Shown here: in pieces, positions 25,933 through 35,699 of the stretch
How positions within the stretch are numbered: the first letter of the stretch is position 1
How the letters are laid out: the number at the start of each line of letters is the position of its first letter
From: CAVYHX01 sp963768415
Lineage (GTDB): Bacteria > Pseudomonadota > Gammaproteobacteria > UBA9214
Direction of reading: 5' to 3'
DNA: 64,000 nucleotides
Assembly (NCBI GenBank): GCA_963768415.1
Contig: CAVYHX010000005.1
Location: 22,681-86,680, forward strand
Translations under genes and position numbers: made by a program
Notes under the pieces: model-generated
What the model was told of the DNA's origin: nothing
Seen by the model: only the letters and a program-made list of their open reading frames with translations
Databases searched by the model: none

Positions 25933-26376
25933 TCAGGCTACGGTTTTCGAACTTCCCTGGACTTCCCGCACCAGCGGATAGAGGCGCTCGGTTTCATCCT
26001 GAATACGGGACAGCACCATCTGGAATAATTCCTCGGTATCTTTCGTAAAACGGTCATGGTCAGCCAGCCTTAGTTCCTGGCGATTCTTTTTACACCATTT
26101 TTTCGTGTACTGGGTGATGATGCGCTTTAACTCCTGCTCGCCTGACATGAATAACCGGGCCGTGTTGTTGACCTTCTGCTCCTTGTCCGACAGGAGCCCC
26201 TGATAGAGATGATCCACCAGTCCCATATGTTCGTTGAACTTGTCCATAAAATTGTAAAACAGAGTGCAGGCCGTCTCGGTATCGCACATCGCCCGGTCCT
26301 GGAAGAGGTACAAGAGCACATTGGAAAGCTCTGTAAGCTTATGATTCTGTGAGTTTAATTCATCAAAAGTTGCCAT
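25933..26376 (-). CDS. Hemerythrin-like four-helix protein
   Basis: A 147-residue cytoplasmic protein that looks like a four-helix bundle of the hemerythrin type. Candidate iron ligands are His12 (SQNHKL), His50 and His56 (FNEHMGLVDHLY), the His in LADHDRF, and the Glu in ETERLYPLV. The exact ligand spacing differs from classical hemerythrins, so oxygen or iron binding is an inference. It faces away from the fcc genes. It ends 32 bases from the opposing desaturase-like gene. Confidence 0.6.
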   Translation of the reverse strand: MATFDELNSQNHKLTELSNVLLYLFQDRAMCDTETACTLFYNFMDKFNEHMGLVDHLYQGLLSDKEQKVNNTARLFMSGEQELKRIITQYTKKWCKKNRQELRLADHDRFTKDTEELFQMVLSRIQDETERLYPLVREVQGSSKTVA

Positions 26377-26825
26377 ATTCCAGTCTCCAGCGACAAGTTG
26401 GCCCGGTTCAGGCCGGATAGTTATTCTCGGGAATCCGGATTCAGGCAGTGACCCGTTTCCGGTACTCCCCCAAGGATAGAAAAATTACCGGAGTATTTCC
26501 AGACGTTCACGGCATTACCCGGCAGATTCGCCATTTCCGGCACTCTTTTTTGCTCCCGAACCGCCGCTCGCAATCAATCTGGATCAAGTTATGCCATCAG
26601 GCGTCATTGTTTTCAAATTCTCAATGCCGCTTCAGGTTTACACGTGAATATGGATATCGACTCCATTGCCTCTGCGCCGTATCAGGTGCCATATACACAG
26701 GGGCGGGTAGAGCGTGCCTGGCCTGATACTCGTCAGGAACTGTACTGGACCGATTCCGTTGACTATAGTCAGCCTATTATCCGGGTGCTGCCCTGCGCCT
26801 GGAATAACCCGGGGGAGAAAAATCA
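26377..26825. other. Intergenic region before fccA with a weak FNR-like site
   Basis: Divergent spacer of about 450 bases between the hemerythrin-like gene and fccA. At 26574-26587 stands TCAAT-CTGG-ATCAA, which matches 8 of 10 bases of the FNR/ANR box TTGAT-N4-ATCAA. GGGGGAG at 26810-26816 is the ribosome site of fccA. I found no convincing -35/-10 pair and no gene. Confidence 0.35.
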
Positions 26826-27134
26826 ATGAGAACGAGATACCTGGCAGTGCTGACTGCCCTGAGCATCTGTGGTAGCACTGCATTTGCCGCAGACAATTAC
26901 CGGGGCCGCACCATCGGAGCGGCCTGCTTTGGCTGTCATGGCTCGGGCGGGATGAGCGGTGCGGGCATCCCCCCGATCATTCTTGGGGCGCCGGCGGCGT
27001 TCATCGAATCCGCGCTGAAGGGGTTCAGGGACGGTAGCCGGCCATCGACGATCATGGGCAGAATATCCAAGGGCTATACGGACGAAGACATCGCGGCCGT
27101 GGCACAGTATTTATCGACCCGGGGGGGTGAATGA
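26826..27134 (+). CDS. fccA: Monoheme cytochrome c subunit of sulfide dehydrogenase (FccA-like)
   Basis: A 102-residue periplasmic cytochrome c: signal peptide to about residue 22 (ALSICGSTAFAA), heme-binding Cys34-x-x-Cys37-His38 in ACFGCHG and a likely distal Met77 in STIMGRIS. It overlaps fccB by four bases (ATGA), so it is the electron-accepting subunit of flavocytochrome c sulfide dehydrogenase. It carries one heme, as in Chlorobium; the Allochromatium subunit carries two. It would pass sulfide electrons to soluble cytochromes. Confidence 0.87.
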   Translation: MRTRYLAVLTALSICGSTAFAADNYRGRTIGAACFGCHGSGGMSGAGIPPIILGAPAAFIESALKGFRDGSRPSTIMGRISKGYTDEDIAAVAQYLSTRGGE

Positions 27135-28489
27135 GCATGAACGGAATCAAACGCAGACATTTTCTGAAGATCGTTGGCGCCGTACCGGCGGCCTCCATTG
27201 CAACCGGCAGCAGCCTGCTCAGCGGCTGTGGTGACAAGTCGCAACAGGCCACTGATGCGGATACCACAACAGCGGCGCCGGCTGTCGGCAAAACGGCCGC
27301 ACGGGTCGTGGTTATCGGCGGCGGCTTTGGTGGTGCGACCGCTGCCAAGTACATCAAGAAGTTTGGCCCGGATATCGACGTCACGCTGGTCGAACCCAAG
27401 CAGGCGTTTGTCACCTGCCCCGGCAGTAACTGGGTCATTGGCGGCCTGCGTCAAATGGATTTCATCACCCACAGCTATGACCCGCTGAAAAACGTGCACG
27501 GCGTCAACGTCGTGCATGACCGGGTAACGGCCATCGATGCCGACAAGCAGACCGTCAACCTGCAAGGTGGCGGCAGCCTCGCATACGATCGTCTGATCGT
27601 CTCCCCGGGTATTGCATTCCGGGATAATGTCGAGGGTTACACGGAAGCTGCCATGCAGAAGATGCCCCATGCATGGCATGGCGGCCCGCAAACAGCGTTG
27701 TTGCGCCAGCAGCTGGAAGCCATGCCGGACGGTGGAACCGTCATCATGGCGGCACCGCCGGACCCGTTCCGCTGCCCGCCCGGCCCGCCGGAACGTGCCA
27801 GCATGATTGCCCACTACCTGAACAAGTACAAGCCGAAGTCGAAGCTGCTGATCCTCGATGCCAAGGACAAGTTCTCCAAGCAGGGGCTGTTTATCGAGGG
27901 CTGGGAAAAGCATTACGGCTATGGCACTGACAATGCACTGATTGAATGGATCCCGGCTTCCAGCGACGGCGCGGTGCGTGCCGTTGACGTTGCCGGCATG
28001 AAGGTCATGACCGAGTTCGGCGAACACAAGGGTGACGTGATCAACATCATCCCGGCACAGCAGGCCGGTGATATCGCGGCCCGGGCCGGCCTGACGGATG
28101 ACAGTGGCTGGTGCCCGGTCAACCAGCAGACCTGGGAATCCACACTGATGAAAAACATCCATGTCATCGGCGACGCGGCCGTCCAGGCGCCATTGCCCAA
28201 GTCCGGCTATGCTGCAAATTCCGAGGCCAAGGTTTGTGCAGCCAACGTGGTACAACTGCTGCAGGACAAGCCGTTGCTCGACCCGAACTGGATCAATACC
28301 TGCTACAGCCTGGTCACACCGGAATACGGTATCTCAGTGGCCATGGTCTACAACCTGGTCGATGGCAAGGTTGCCAAGGTGGATGGCGCAGGCGGCGTCA
28401 GTCCGAGCAATGACCCGGCGGGCCGGCCGCTCGAGGCCCGGTACGCCGTCGACTGGTACCAGAATATCACCTACGATATCTTCGGATAG
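27131..28489 (+). CDS. fccB: Flavocytochrome c sulfide dehydrogenase, flavoprotein subunit FccB
   Basis: A 452-residue flavoprotein that oxidises sulfide in the periplasm. A Tat signal (KRRHFLKIVGA) exports it folded. The FAD-binding motif is VVVIGGGFGGATAAKYI. The cysteine that carries covalent FAD in known FccB is in FVTCPGSN, and the redox disulfide pair is in DPFRCPPGPPER and SGWCPVNQQT. The C-terminal part EYGISVAMVYNLVDGK is typical. It is translationally coupled to fccA. Close relatives include SoxF, but the pairing with the small cytochrome supports FccB. Confidence 0.93.
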   Translation: MSMNGIKRRHFLKIVGAVPAASIATGSSLLSGCGDKSQQATDADTTTAAPAVGKTAARVVVIGGGFGGATAAKYIKKFGPDIDVTLVEPKQAFVTCPGSNWVIGGLRQMDFITHSYDPLKNVHGVNVVHDRVTAIDADKQTVNLQGGGSLAYDRLIVSPGIAFRDNVEGYTEAAMQKMPHAWHGGPQTALLRQQLEAMPDGGTVIMAAPPDPFRCPPGPPERASMIAHYLNKYKPKSKLLILDAKDKFSKQGLFIEGWEKHYGYGTDNALIEWIPASSDGAVRAVDVAGMKVMTEFGEHKGDVINIIPAQQAGDIAARAGLTDDSGWCPVNQQTWESTLMKNIHVIGDAAVQAPLPKSGYAANSEAKVCAANVVQLLQDKPLLDPNWINTCYSLVTPEYGISVAMVYNLVDGKVAKVDGAGGVSPSNDPAGRPLEARYAVDWYQNITYDIFG

Positions 28490-28497
28490 CACGCAAC

Positions 28498-28538
28498 AGG
28501 CCGCGATGATCATGCAGCGCTGATGATCATCGCGGCCT
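28498..28538. terminator. Strong 16-bp hairpin between convergent fccB and copA
   Basis: AGGCCGCGATGATCAT (28498-28513) pairs perfectly with ATGATCATCGCGGCCT (28523-28538), loop GCAGCGCTG. It lies nine bases after fccB. No T tract follows on either strand, so it is either a transcript-stabilising hairpin or a factor-assisted terminator serving both convergent genes. Confidence 0.6.
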
Positions 28539-28588
28539 GTCCGCTCCTCTCGCCGTGCAGACATCCGGTCCATGCAATAAAACCGGGG

Positions 28589-31060
28589 TCAGATATCCGC
28601 CTTGCGCAGGCGCAAGGCATTGGCGATCACCGACACCGAACTGAAACTCATCGCGGCGGCGGCGATCATGGGTGAGAGCAGCAGGCCGAATACGGGGTAG
28701 AGCACACCGGCGGCAACCGGCACACCCAGCGAGTTGTAGATAAAGGCGAAGAACAGGTTCTGGCGGATGTTGCGCATGACCTTGCGGCTCAGGCGGCGCG
28801 CGCGCACGATACCGCGCAGGTCACCCTTGACCAGGGTGACGCCGGCGCTTTCCATCGCCACATCCGTACCGGTGCCCATGGCGATACCGACATGCGCCTG
28901 GGCCAGTGCCGGCGCATCGTTGATGCCGTCACCGGCCATGGCGACAATGTGTCCCTCGGCCTGCAATTGCCTGATGATTTCCGCCTTCCGGTCCGGCAGG
29001 ACTTCCGCCTCGACCCGGTCGATATCGAGTTTTCCTGCCACCGCTGCGGCAGTCGTGCGGCTGTCACCGGTCAGCATGACCACCTTGATGCCTTCAGCAT
29101 GCAAATCACGAATGGCCTCCGGCGTGGAGTCCTTGATGGGGTCTGCCACACCGATCAGTCCGGCCGCCCTGCCATCGATGGCGACAAACATGACAGTCTG
29201 TCCCGCGGCGCGCCCGGCCTCCGCCTGTTGCGGCAGCTCCCCCGGATCGATGCCCAGCTTTTCCAGCAGCTTCACGTTGCCCAGCGCCACCGCGCGTCCA
29301 TCGACGTTCCCGGTCACGCCCTTGCCGGTGACGGACGCAAAGTCATCTGTCTGACTCAACGTCATACCCCGTTCTTCAGCGCCGCGCACAATCGCCTCGG
29401 CCAGCGGGTGTTCACTGGCACGTTCCAGGCTGGCCGCCAGTTGCAGTACCTCATCATCGCCCAATCCACCGGTGGCCTGCACCGCGACCAGCCTGGGTTT
29501 GCCCTCGGTCAGGGTGCCGGTCTTGTCGACCACGAGGGTGTCGACCTTTTCCATGATCTCCAGCGCCTCGGCATTCCTGATCAGGACACCCAGGCTCGCA
29601 CCCTTGCCGGTGCCGACCATGATCGACATGGGGGTGGCCAGACCCAGTGCACAGGGACAGGCAATGATCAGGACGGCCACGGCGTTCACGATGGCGTGCG
29701 CCAGCCGCGGCTCCGGACCCCAGAAGCCCCAGACGATAAAGGCAATCACTGCCACACCAACTACCGCCGGCACGAAATAACCGGCCACGACATCCGCCAG
29801 TTTCTGTATCGGCGCGCGCGAACGCTGCGCCTCGCTGACCATGCGGACAATTTGCGCCAGCAGGGTATCGGCACCGACTTTTTCGGCGCGCATCAGCAGG
29901 CTGCCGGTACCGTTCACCGTGGCGCCGATCAGTTTTTCACCGCGGGTCTTTTCCACCGGGATGGGCTCACCGGTCACCATCGACTCGTCGACCGCGCTAT
30001 TACCGTCGGTTACCACGCCGTCCACCGGCACTTTCTCACCGGGGCGCACGCGTAAGATATCGCCGGGTTGTACCTGCTCCAGCGGAATGTCCTCCTCGCT
30101 GCCGTCAGCACGCACGATACGCGCGCTGTTGGGCGCCAGTCCGAGCAACAGCTTGATGGCGGCATTGGTCTGGCTGCGGGCACGCAGCTCCAGCACCTGT
30201 CCCAGCAGCACCAGTGCCGTGATGACGGCCGCCGCCTCGAAGTAAACGGCAACGCGTCCGTCTTCCATTCGCATGACGGCCGGGAAAATTCCGGGAAACA
30301 GCAATGCAACCGTGCTGTAGACCCAGGCGACGGAAACACCCAGGCCGATCAGGGTAAACATATTCAGGTTCCAGGTCATGACCGATTGCACGCCGCGCAC
30401 AAAGAACGGCCAGCCGCCCCAGATCACCACCGGGGTGGCGAGTACAAATTCAATCCATTGCACGGCTTCCATACTCAAACCGGCCGGCAACAGCCCCGGC
30501 GCCATGTCGGCAAGCATCGCCAGTACGAACACGGGCAGAGCCAGTGCGGTACTGACCCAGAAGCGCCGCGTCATGTCATCGAGTTCACTGGTATCTTCTT
30601 CTGCCTGCACGGTGCGCGGCTCCAGCGCCATGCCGCACTTGGGACAACTGCCGGGATGGTCCTGCACGATTTCGGGATGCATCGGGCAGGTATACTCGGT
30701 ACGCGTCGCCGCCAGTGGCAGCGCCATCGACTCCAGCGCCATGCCGCATTTGGGACAGGCACCCGGACCTGCCTGCTGGATCTCCGGGTGCATGGGACAG
30801 GTGTAGAGTGAGGCATCGACATCACAGGTGCCGGTAAGGCAGTGACCGGCAGCAGTGGTTTCCGCTGTCGACCCGTGTTCTTCGGGATGCAGATATTTTT
30901 CAGGTGCAGCGGCAAATTTATCGCGGCATGAATCACAGCAGAACAGGTATTCAATACCTTCATATACGTAACGGCGTTCACTGTCGGCGGCAACCTGCAT
31001 GCCACACACAGGATCCGTCAGCACCGGCTCGCTGGAATCATGATCAGCCCTGTTTAACAT
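28589..31060 (-). CDS. copA: Copper/silver-translocating P-type ATPase with YHS and two metal-binding domains
   Basis: An 823-residue P1B-type ATPase that pumps Cu(I) or Ag(I) out of the cytoplasm. Order: YHS domain (about 14-58, TDPVCGMQV and FCCDSCRDKF), then two copies of the YTCPMHPEI...PKCGMALE metal-binding domain (about 85-150) in place of the usual ferredoxin-like domains, eight membrane helices, the transport motif CPC in IIACPCALGLA, phosphorylation site DKTGTLTEG, the His-Pro pair in SEHPLAEA, and GDGINDAPAL. The layout is the SilP/CopA2 type. It precedes, on the same strand, nothing else; cusA ends 71 bases upstream, so the ATPase may share the cus transcript. Confidence 0.95.
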   Translation of the reverse strand: MLNRADHDSSEPVLTDPVCGMQVAADSERRYVYEGIEYLFCCDSCRDKFAAAPEKYLHPEEHGSTAETTAAGHCLTGTCDVDASLYTCPMHPEIQQAGPGACPKCGMALESMALPLAATRTEYTCPMHPEIVQDHPGSCPKCGMALEPRTVQAEEDTSELDDMTRRFWVSTALALPVFVLAMLADMAPGLLPAGLSMEAVQWIEFVLATPVVIWGGWPFFVRGVQSVMTWNLNMFTLIGLGVSVAWVYSTVALLFPGIFPAVMRMEDGRVAVYFEAAAVITALVLLGQVLELRARSQTNAAIKLLLGLAPNSARIVRADGSEEDIPLEQVQPGDILRVRPGEKVPVDGVVTDGNSAVDESMVTGEPIPVEKTRGEKLIGATVNGTGSLLMRAEKVGADTLLAQIVRMVSEAQRSRAPIQKLADVVAGYFVPAVVGVAVIAFIVWGFWGPEPRLAHAIVNAVAVLIIACPCALGLATPMSIMVGTGKGASLGVLIRNAEALEIMEKVDTLVVDKTGTLTEGKPRLVAVQATGGLGDDEVLQLAASLERASEHPLAEAIVRGAEERGMTLSQTDDFASVTGKGVTGNVDGRAVALGNVKLLEKLGIDPGELPQQAEAGRAAGQTVMFVAIDGRAAGLIGVADPIKDSTPEAIRDLHAEGIKVVMLTGDSRTTAAAVAGKLDIDRVEAEVLPDRKAEIIRQLQAEGHIVAMAGDGINDAPALAQAHVGIAMGTGTDVAMESAGVTLVKGDLRGIVRARRLSRKVMRNIRQNLFFAFIYNSLGVPVAAGVLYPVFGLLLSPMIAAAAMSFSSVSVIANALRLRKADI

Positions 31061-31130
31061 ATACGCACCCTCACTTTGTTACGCTTGCCTGCCTTCGGAA
31101 AAAAGGGTAATGCCCCCTTTACTCTCAAAC

Positions 31131-34100
31131 TCACGACCGGCGGGATTCATGCCACTGCAACACCAGCCCGTAAATCACCGGCAATACCAGAAGACTGAGT
31201 ATCGTCACGGTCACCATCCCGCCGACCATCGGTGCGGCGATGCGCTGCATGACGCTGGACCCGGTACCGGCGCCCCACATGATGGGTAACAGGCCGCCGA
31301 TGATCGCAGTCGCCGTCATGGCAATCGGTCGCACTCGCTCGGCGGTACCTTTATGCACAGCCCGCATAATCTCGTCGCTATCCAGGCGCGCGGCAGTTGC
31401 CCTGGCCTGACGCACGCGCGCCACCTCCTGGTCGATGAAGGTCAGCACCAGCACACCGATTTCGGCGGCCACACCGGCCAGCGCAATGAAGCCCACCCCA
31501 ACCGCCACAGACAGGTTGAAACCCAGCCAGTAGACCAGCCAGATGCCGCCGATGAGCCCGAAGGGAATGGACAGCATGACCACCAGCGGTGCGCTGATAT
31601 TGCGGAAATTGAAATACAGCAACAGGAAAATGATCAGCAGGGTCACCGGCACCACGATACGCAGGCGTTCTGCGGCCCGCTCCATGTATTCGAACTGACC
31701 CGACCAGACCAGGGTGTAACCCGGCGGAATCTGCACCTGCTCATTGACAACCGCTTTCGCCCTGGCCACGTAACCACCGATATCGGAGGTCGTGATATCG
31801 ACATAGACCCAGGCATTGGGCCGGGCATCCTCGCTCTTGATGACCGGCGGACCACGGCGCATGCGCAGATCGGTCACCAGCGACAGCGGAATCTGGCTGC
31901 CCGTCGGGGTCGGAATCAGCACCCGCTTGAGTTCCTCGGGATTGTCACGCAACTCGCGCGGATAGCGCAAATTGACCGGGTAGCGTTCCAGCCCCTCCAC
32001 CGTCCGGGTGACATTCATGCCGCCGATGGCGGTCTGAATCACATCCTGCATATCGCCCACGGTCAGGCCGTAGCGGGCCGCATCTTCGCGGTCGATATCG
32101 AAATCGAGATAGTAGCCGCCGACGGCCCGGTCACCGAAGGCCGACAGCGTGTCGGGCAGTCGTTTTCATCGCCTGTTCGATCTCTTCGGACAGCGTTCCA
32201 GCACGTCAAGATCCGGCCCGCTGACCTTGATCCCTATCGGCGTCTTGATGCCGGTCGACAGCATGTCGATGCGGGTCTTGATCGGCATGGTCCAGGCATT
32301 GGCCAGACCCGGAAACCGGATCGCCGCGTCCATCTCTTCATCAGCTCCTGGGTGGTCTTGCCGGGATCCGGCCATGCTCTTGTGGCTTCAGCCGTATGGT
32401 GGTCTCCAGCATCGACAGCGGCGCCGGATCGGTCGCGGTTTCGGCGCGGCCGACCTTGCCGAAGACGGACTCGACCTCGGGAAAGGTCTTGAGGATCTTG
32501 TCGGTCTGCTGCAACAGTTCCTTGGCCTTGGTAATGGAGATGCCCGGATAGGTCGTGGGCATGTACAGGATGTCGCCCTCGTCCAGCGGCGGCATGAACT
32601 CGCTGCCCAGCTGCGTGACCGGCTACAGCTGACACCGAGCAGCAGCAGGGCCAGCAGCAGCGTGAGCCAGCGCCAGCGGATGGCACTGCGCAGTACCGGT
32701 GCATGCAGCCAGTGGAGCAGGCGGTTGACCGGGTTTCTCGCCTCCGGCATGATCTTGCCGCGGATGAAATAACCCATCAGCACCGGCACCAGCGTCATCG
32801 CCAGCATCGCCGCGGCGGCCATGGCATAGGTCTTGGTGAAGGCCAGCGGACTGAACAGGCGTCCCTCCTGCGCCTGCAGCGTGAACACCGGCAGGAAGGA
32901 GACGGTGATGATCAGCAGCGAGAAGAACAGCGCCGGCCCGACCTCACGGGCGGCCTCCGCCATCGCCTGCCAGCGTTCGCTCGACTCGAATGGCCTCACC
33001 CTTGTCCGTCGGCACCGTGCTCCAGGTGCTTGTGCGCGTTTTCGATCATCACGATGGCGCCGTCGACCATGGCGCCAATGGCGATGGCGATGCCGCCGAG
33101 CGACATGATGTTGGCGTTGATGCCCTGCCAGTGCATGACGATGAAGGCCATCAGTATACCCATCGGCAAGCGACACGATCGCCACCAGCGCGGAACGGGC
33201 ATGCAGCAGGAACAGAATCGAAACCAGGCAGACCACGATGGATTCCTCGAGCAGCTTCTGCTTCAGGTTGTCCACCGCCCGCTCGATCAGATCGGCGCGG
33301 TCATAGACCGGCACGATCTCCACCCCTTCCGGCAGACCCTGCTTTCAATTCATCGAGTTTCCTGCGACCCGCTCGATGGTGGTCAGGGCGTTTTCGCCAT
33401 AGCGCATCACCACCACACCGCCGACCACCTCGCCCTCGCCGTCCAGCTCCGCCACACCGCGCCGCAGCTCCGGCCCCAGCTGGACATGGGCGACATCGTC
33501 CAGCCGGATCGGCGTGCCATCGGCATCCACCCCGACCGGGATCGCCCGCAGGTCCTCGATGGCTCTGGATATAACCCAGGCCGCGCACCATGTACTCGGT
33601 CTCGGCCATCTCCACCAGGCGGCCACCGACATCCTGGTTGGAGCGCTGAATGGCATGCTTTACCTTCGCCAGCGAAATGTCATAGGCCAGCAGGACATTG
33701 GGATCGACCTCGACCTGGTACTGTTTGACGTAGCCACCCACCGATGGCCACCTCCGCGACGCCCGGCACGGTCTGCAGCGGATAGCGCAGATACCAGTCC
33801 TGGATGGAACGCAGCTGGGCCAGGTCATGTTGGCCGGTGCGGTCGACGAGTGCGTATTCGTAGACCCAGCCCACACCGGTGGCATCCGGTCCGAGGCCGG
33901 GTGACACGCCGGCCGGCAGGCGGCTGCGCACGTAGTTGAGGGACTCCAGCACCCGGGAGCGCGCCCAGTACATGTCGGTATCGTCCTCAAAGATTATGTA
34001 GACGAATGAAAACCCGAAAAAAGAGTAACCGCGCACGACCCTGGCGCCGGGGACGGCCAGCATGGCCGTGGTCAGCGGATAGGTGACCTGGTCCTCCACC

Positions 34101-34279
34101 ACCTGTGGCGCCTGGCCGGGAAACTCGGTGAACACGATGACCTGTACGTCCGAGAGATCCGGTATGGCATCGAGCGGAATGTTTCTGAGTGCCCAGACAC
34201 CGGCTGCGACGATGATCAGCGTAGCGACTATTACCAGGAACTTGTCCCGCAACGACGCATCAATGATTGCCCTGATCAT
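31131..34279 (-). pseudogene. cusA: CusA-type RND copper/silver efflux pump, broken by about ten frame changes
   Basis: The inner-membrane proton-driven pump of a CusCBA system. The start (MIRAIIDASLRDKFLVIVATL) and the last 309 residues (from GDMQDVIQTAIGG to the end) are clean, but between about 33745 and 32150 the frame changes at about 33743, 33563, 33345, 33335, 33173, 33000, 32620, 32375, 32336, 32190 and 32160. Between breaks the family sequence is well kept (IVPVYDRADLIERAVDNLKQ, NANIMSLGGIAIAIGAMVDG, EFMPPLDEGDILYMPTTYPG, IGIKVSGPDL). The total span, 3149 bases or about 1049 codons, equals normal CusA length. Either the stretch was read badly or the gene decayed very recently. It overlaps cusB by 20 bases. 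Confidence 0.88.
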
Positions 34280-35699
34280 CGCCGCCTCCCTGTTTGCCGG
34301 ACATCGTCTCCAGCATCTTGGCCGTAGCCTCGCGCAGCTTGGACTCCGAGTCGATAAGGAACTGGCTGGATGTGACAACCTGTTCGCCAGCTTCCACACC
34401 CTCGATAATCTGCACCATCCCCTTTGAACTCACGCCCAGTCTGACAGCGCGCGGCTCGAACTTGCCGGGGCCCCGCACCACGAATACCTGCTCCCGTTCA
34501 CCGGAACGCACCACGGCCTCTGCCGGTACGACAATGGCATCGACCTCGCGCCGGGCATGGATGGTGATATCGGCAAACATGTCCGGCTTGAGCAGCATGT
34601 CCGGGTTGTCGAACTCGAGGCGGACCTTGATGGTGCGCGTCTTTGCCTCGGCATAGGGATAGATGTAACCGACGCGCCCGGTGAATACCCTGCCCGGAAT
34701 GGCCGCGAGTTTCATGTCAACCCAGTCGCCGGTCTGTATCCAGGACACCTCGTTCTCGTAGACATCCGCGAACACCCAGACCCGGGACAGATCGGCAATC
34801 TTGTAGAGCTCGGTGGTTGGCGTGACATACTGGCCTTCACGCGCACCGATGTTGATGATCACACCGTCGAAGGGTGAATGAATGTGCAGGTGCTTCTTGA
34901 TCTTGCGCGTGCGTTCCAGATCACGGATCTGGTGCTCCGGCACATCCAGCAACTCGAGCCGCTCGCGCGAGCTGCTGACCAGATCTTTTGCACCCTGGCG
35001 GATTTCCTCATACGGACTTTCTTTTAATACATCCAGATTGTTCAGCGCCAGCAGGTATTCCTGCTGGCTGGTGACCAGTTGCGGCGAATAGATATTGAGC
35101 AGAATCGCATCCTTCCCGATCTGTTCGCCGGTCTTGTCGATATAGAGCTCCTCGATCCAGCCTTCGGTCTTGGGATGCAGGCGGGAGAGCCGCTCCTCGT
35201 CGAAGTCAACCCGGCCAACACTGCGAATGTGGCGGCTGAGTGATTGTTGTTTGGCCAGCGCTGTCCGGACCCCGATATTCTGGACCGTGACCGGATCGAT
35301 CCTGACTGTCCCCGCGGGTTCACCCTCGCTGCCGCCAGCATCCTCGGCATATACCGGAATGTAATCCATGCCCATCTCATCCTGCGCGAATACCGGCGAG
35401 GTGATCGCCGGGTTCATGGGATTGCGATAGAAAAGAATCTCGGGTTCCTGTTTTGGCTGCGCTTTCTCTGCATACACGGGAATGTAATCCATGCCCATCT
35501 CGTCCTGCGCGGGAACCGGTGAGGTAATCGCCGGGTTCATGGGATTGCGGTAGAAAAGCACTTGCGGCCCGGCGGATGCCATTTCGGCGTCCGACTCCGG
35601 TGCTGTGTCATTGCTACCCAGGTAGGTTGCAGCCCAGTATCCGCCACCGCCACCCAGCACGAGGGCAAACAGCACGCCTGTCACAGTCTGCTTATTCAC
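34260..35699 (-). CDS. cusB: CusB-type periplasmic adaptor with duplicated metal-binding motif
   Basis: A 479-residue membrane-fusion protein that links CusA to the outer-membrane channel. After the anchor (VLFALVLGGGGGYWAATYLG) come two nearly identical heavy-metal-binding segments, each FYRNPMNPAITSPV followed by QDEMGMDYIPVYAE (about 48-78 and 88-118); most CusB proteins have one. Then the usual barrel-sandwich, hairpin and beta-barrel domains follow (VGRVDFDEERLSRLHPKTEG, HLHIHSPFDGVIINIGAREG, DLSRVWVFADVYENE). The start is GTG at 35697-35699, overlapping the end of cusC by eight bases. Confidence 0.93.
   Translation of the reverse strand: MNKQTVTGVLFALVLGGGGGYWAATYLGSNDTAPESDAEMASAGPQVLFYRNPMNPAITSPVPAQDEMGMDYIPVYAEKAQPKQEPEILFYRNPMNPAITSPVFAQDEMGMDYIPVYAEDAGGSEGEPAGTVRIDPVTVQNIGVRTALAKQQSLSRHIRSVGRVDFDEERLSRLHPKTEGWIEELYIDKTGEQIGKDAILLNIYSPQLVTSQQEYLLALNNLDVLKESPYEEIRQGAKDLVSSSRERLELLDVPEHQIRDLERTRKIKKHLHIHSPFDGVIINIGAREGQYVTPTTELYKIADLSRVWVFADVYENEVSWIQTGDWVDMKLAAIPGRVFTGRVGYIYPYAEAKTRTIKVRLEFDNPDMLLKPDMFADITIHARREVDAIVVPAEAVVRSGEREQVFVVRGPGKFEPRAVRLGVSSKGMVQIIEGVEAGEQVVTSSQFLIDSESKLREATAKMLETMSGKQGGGDDQGNH

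Noticed and set aside
26644..26829. A 61-codon frame just before fccA
   Set aside because: No ribosome site, no family, and it overlaps the fccA ribosome-binding region.
28498..28538. Operator site for a regulator of fccAB
   Set aside because: The hairpin lies after the stop codon of fccB between converging genes, so a 3'-end role is more likely.
28892..30055. A 387-codon open frame on the plus strand
   Set aside because: Antisense to copA, which has all P-type ATPase motifs. The translated sequence shows no family features.
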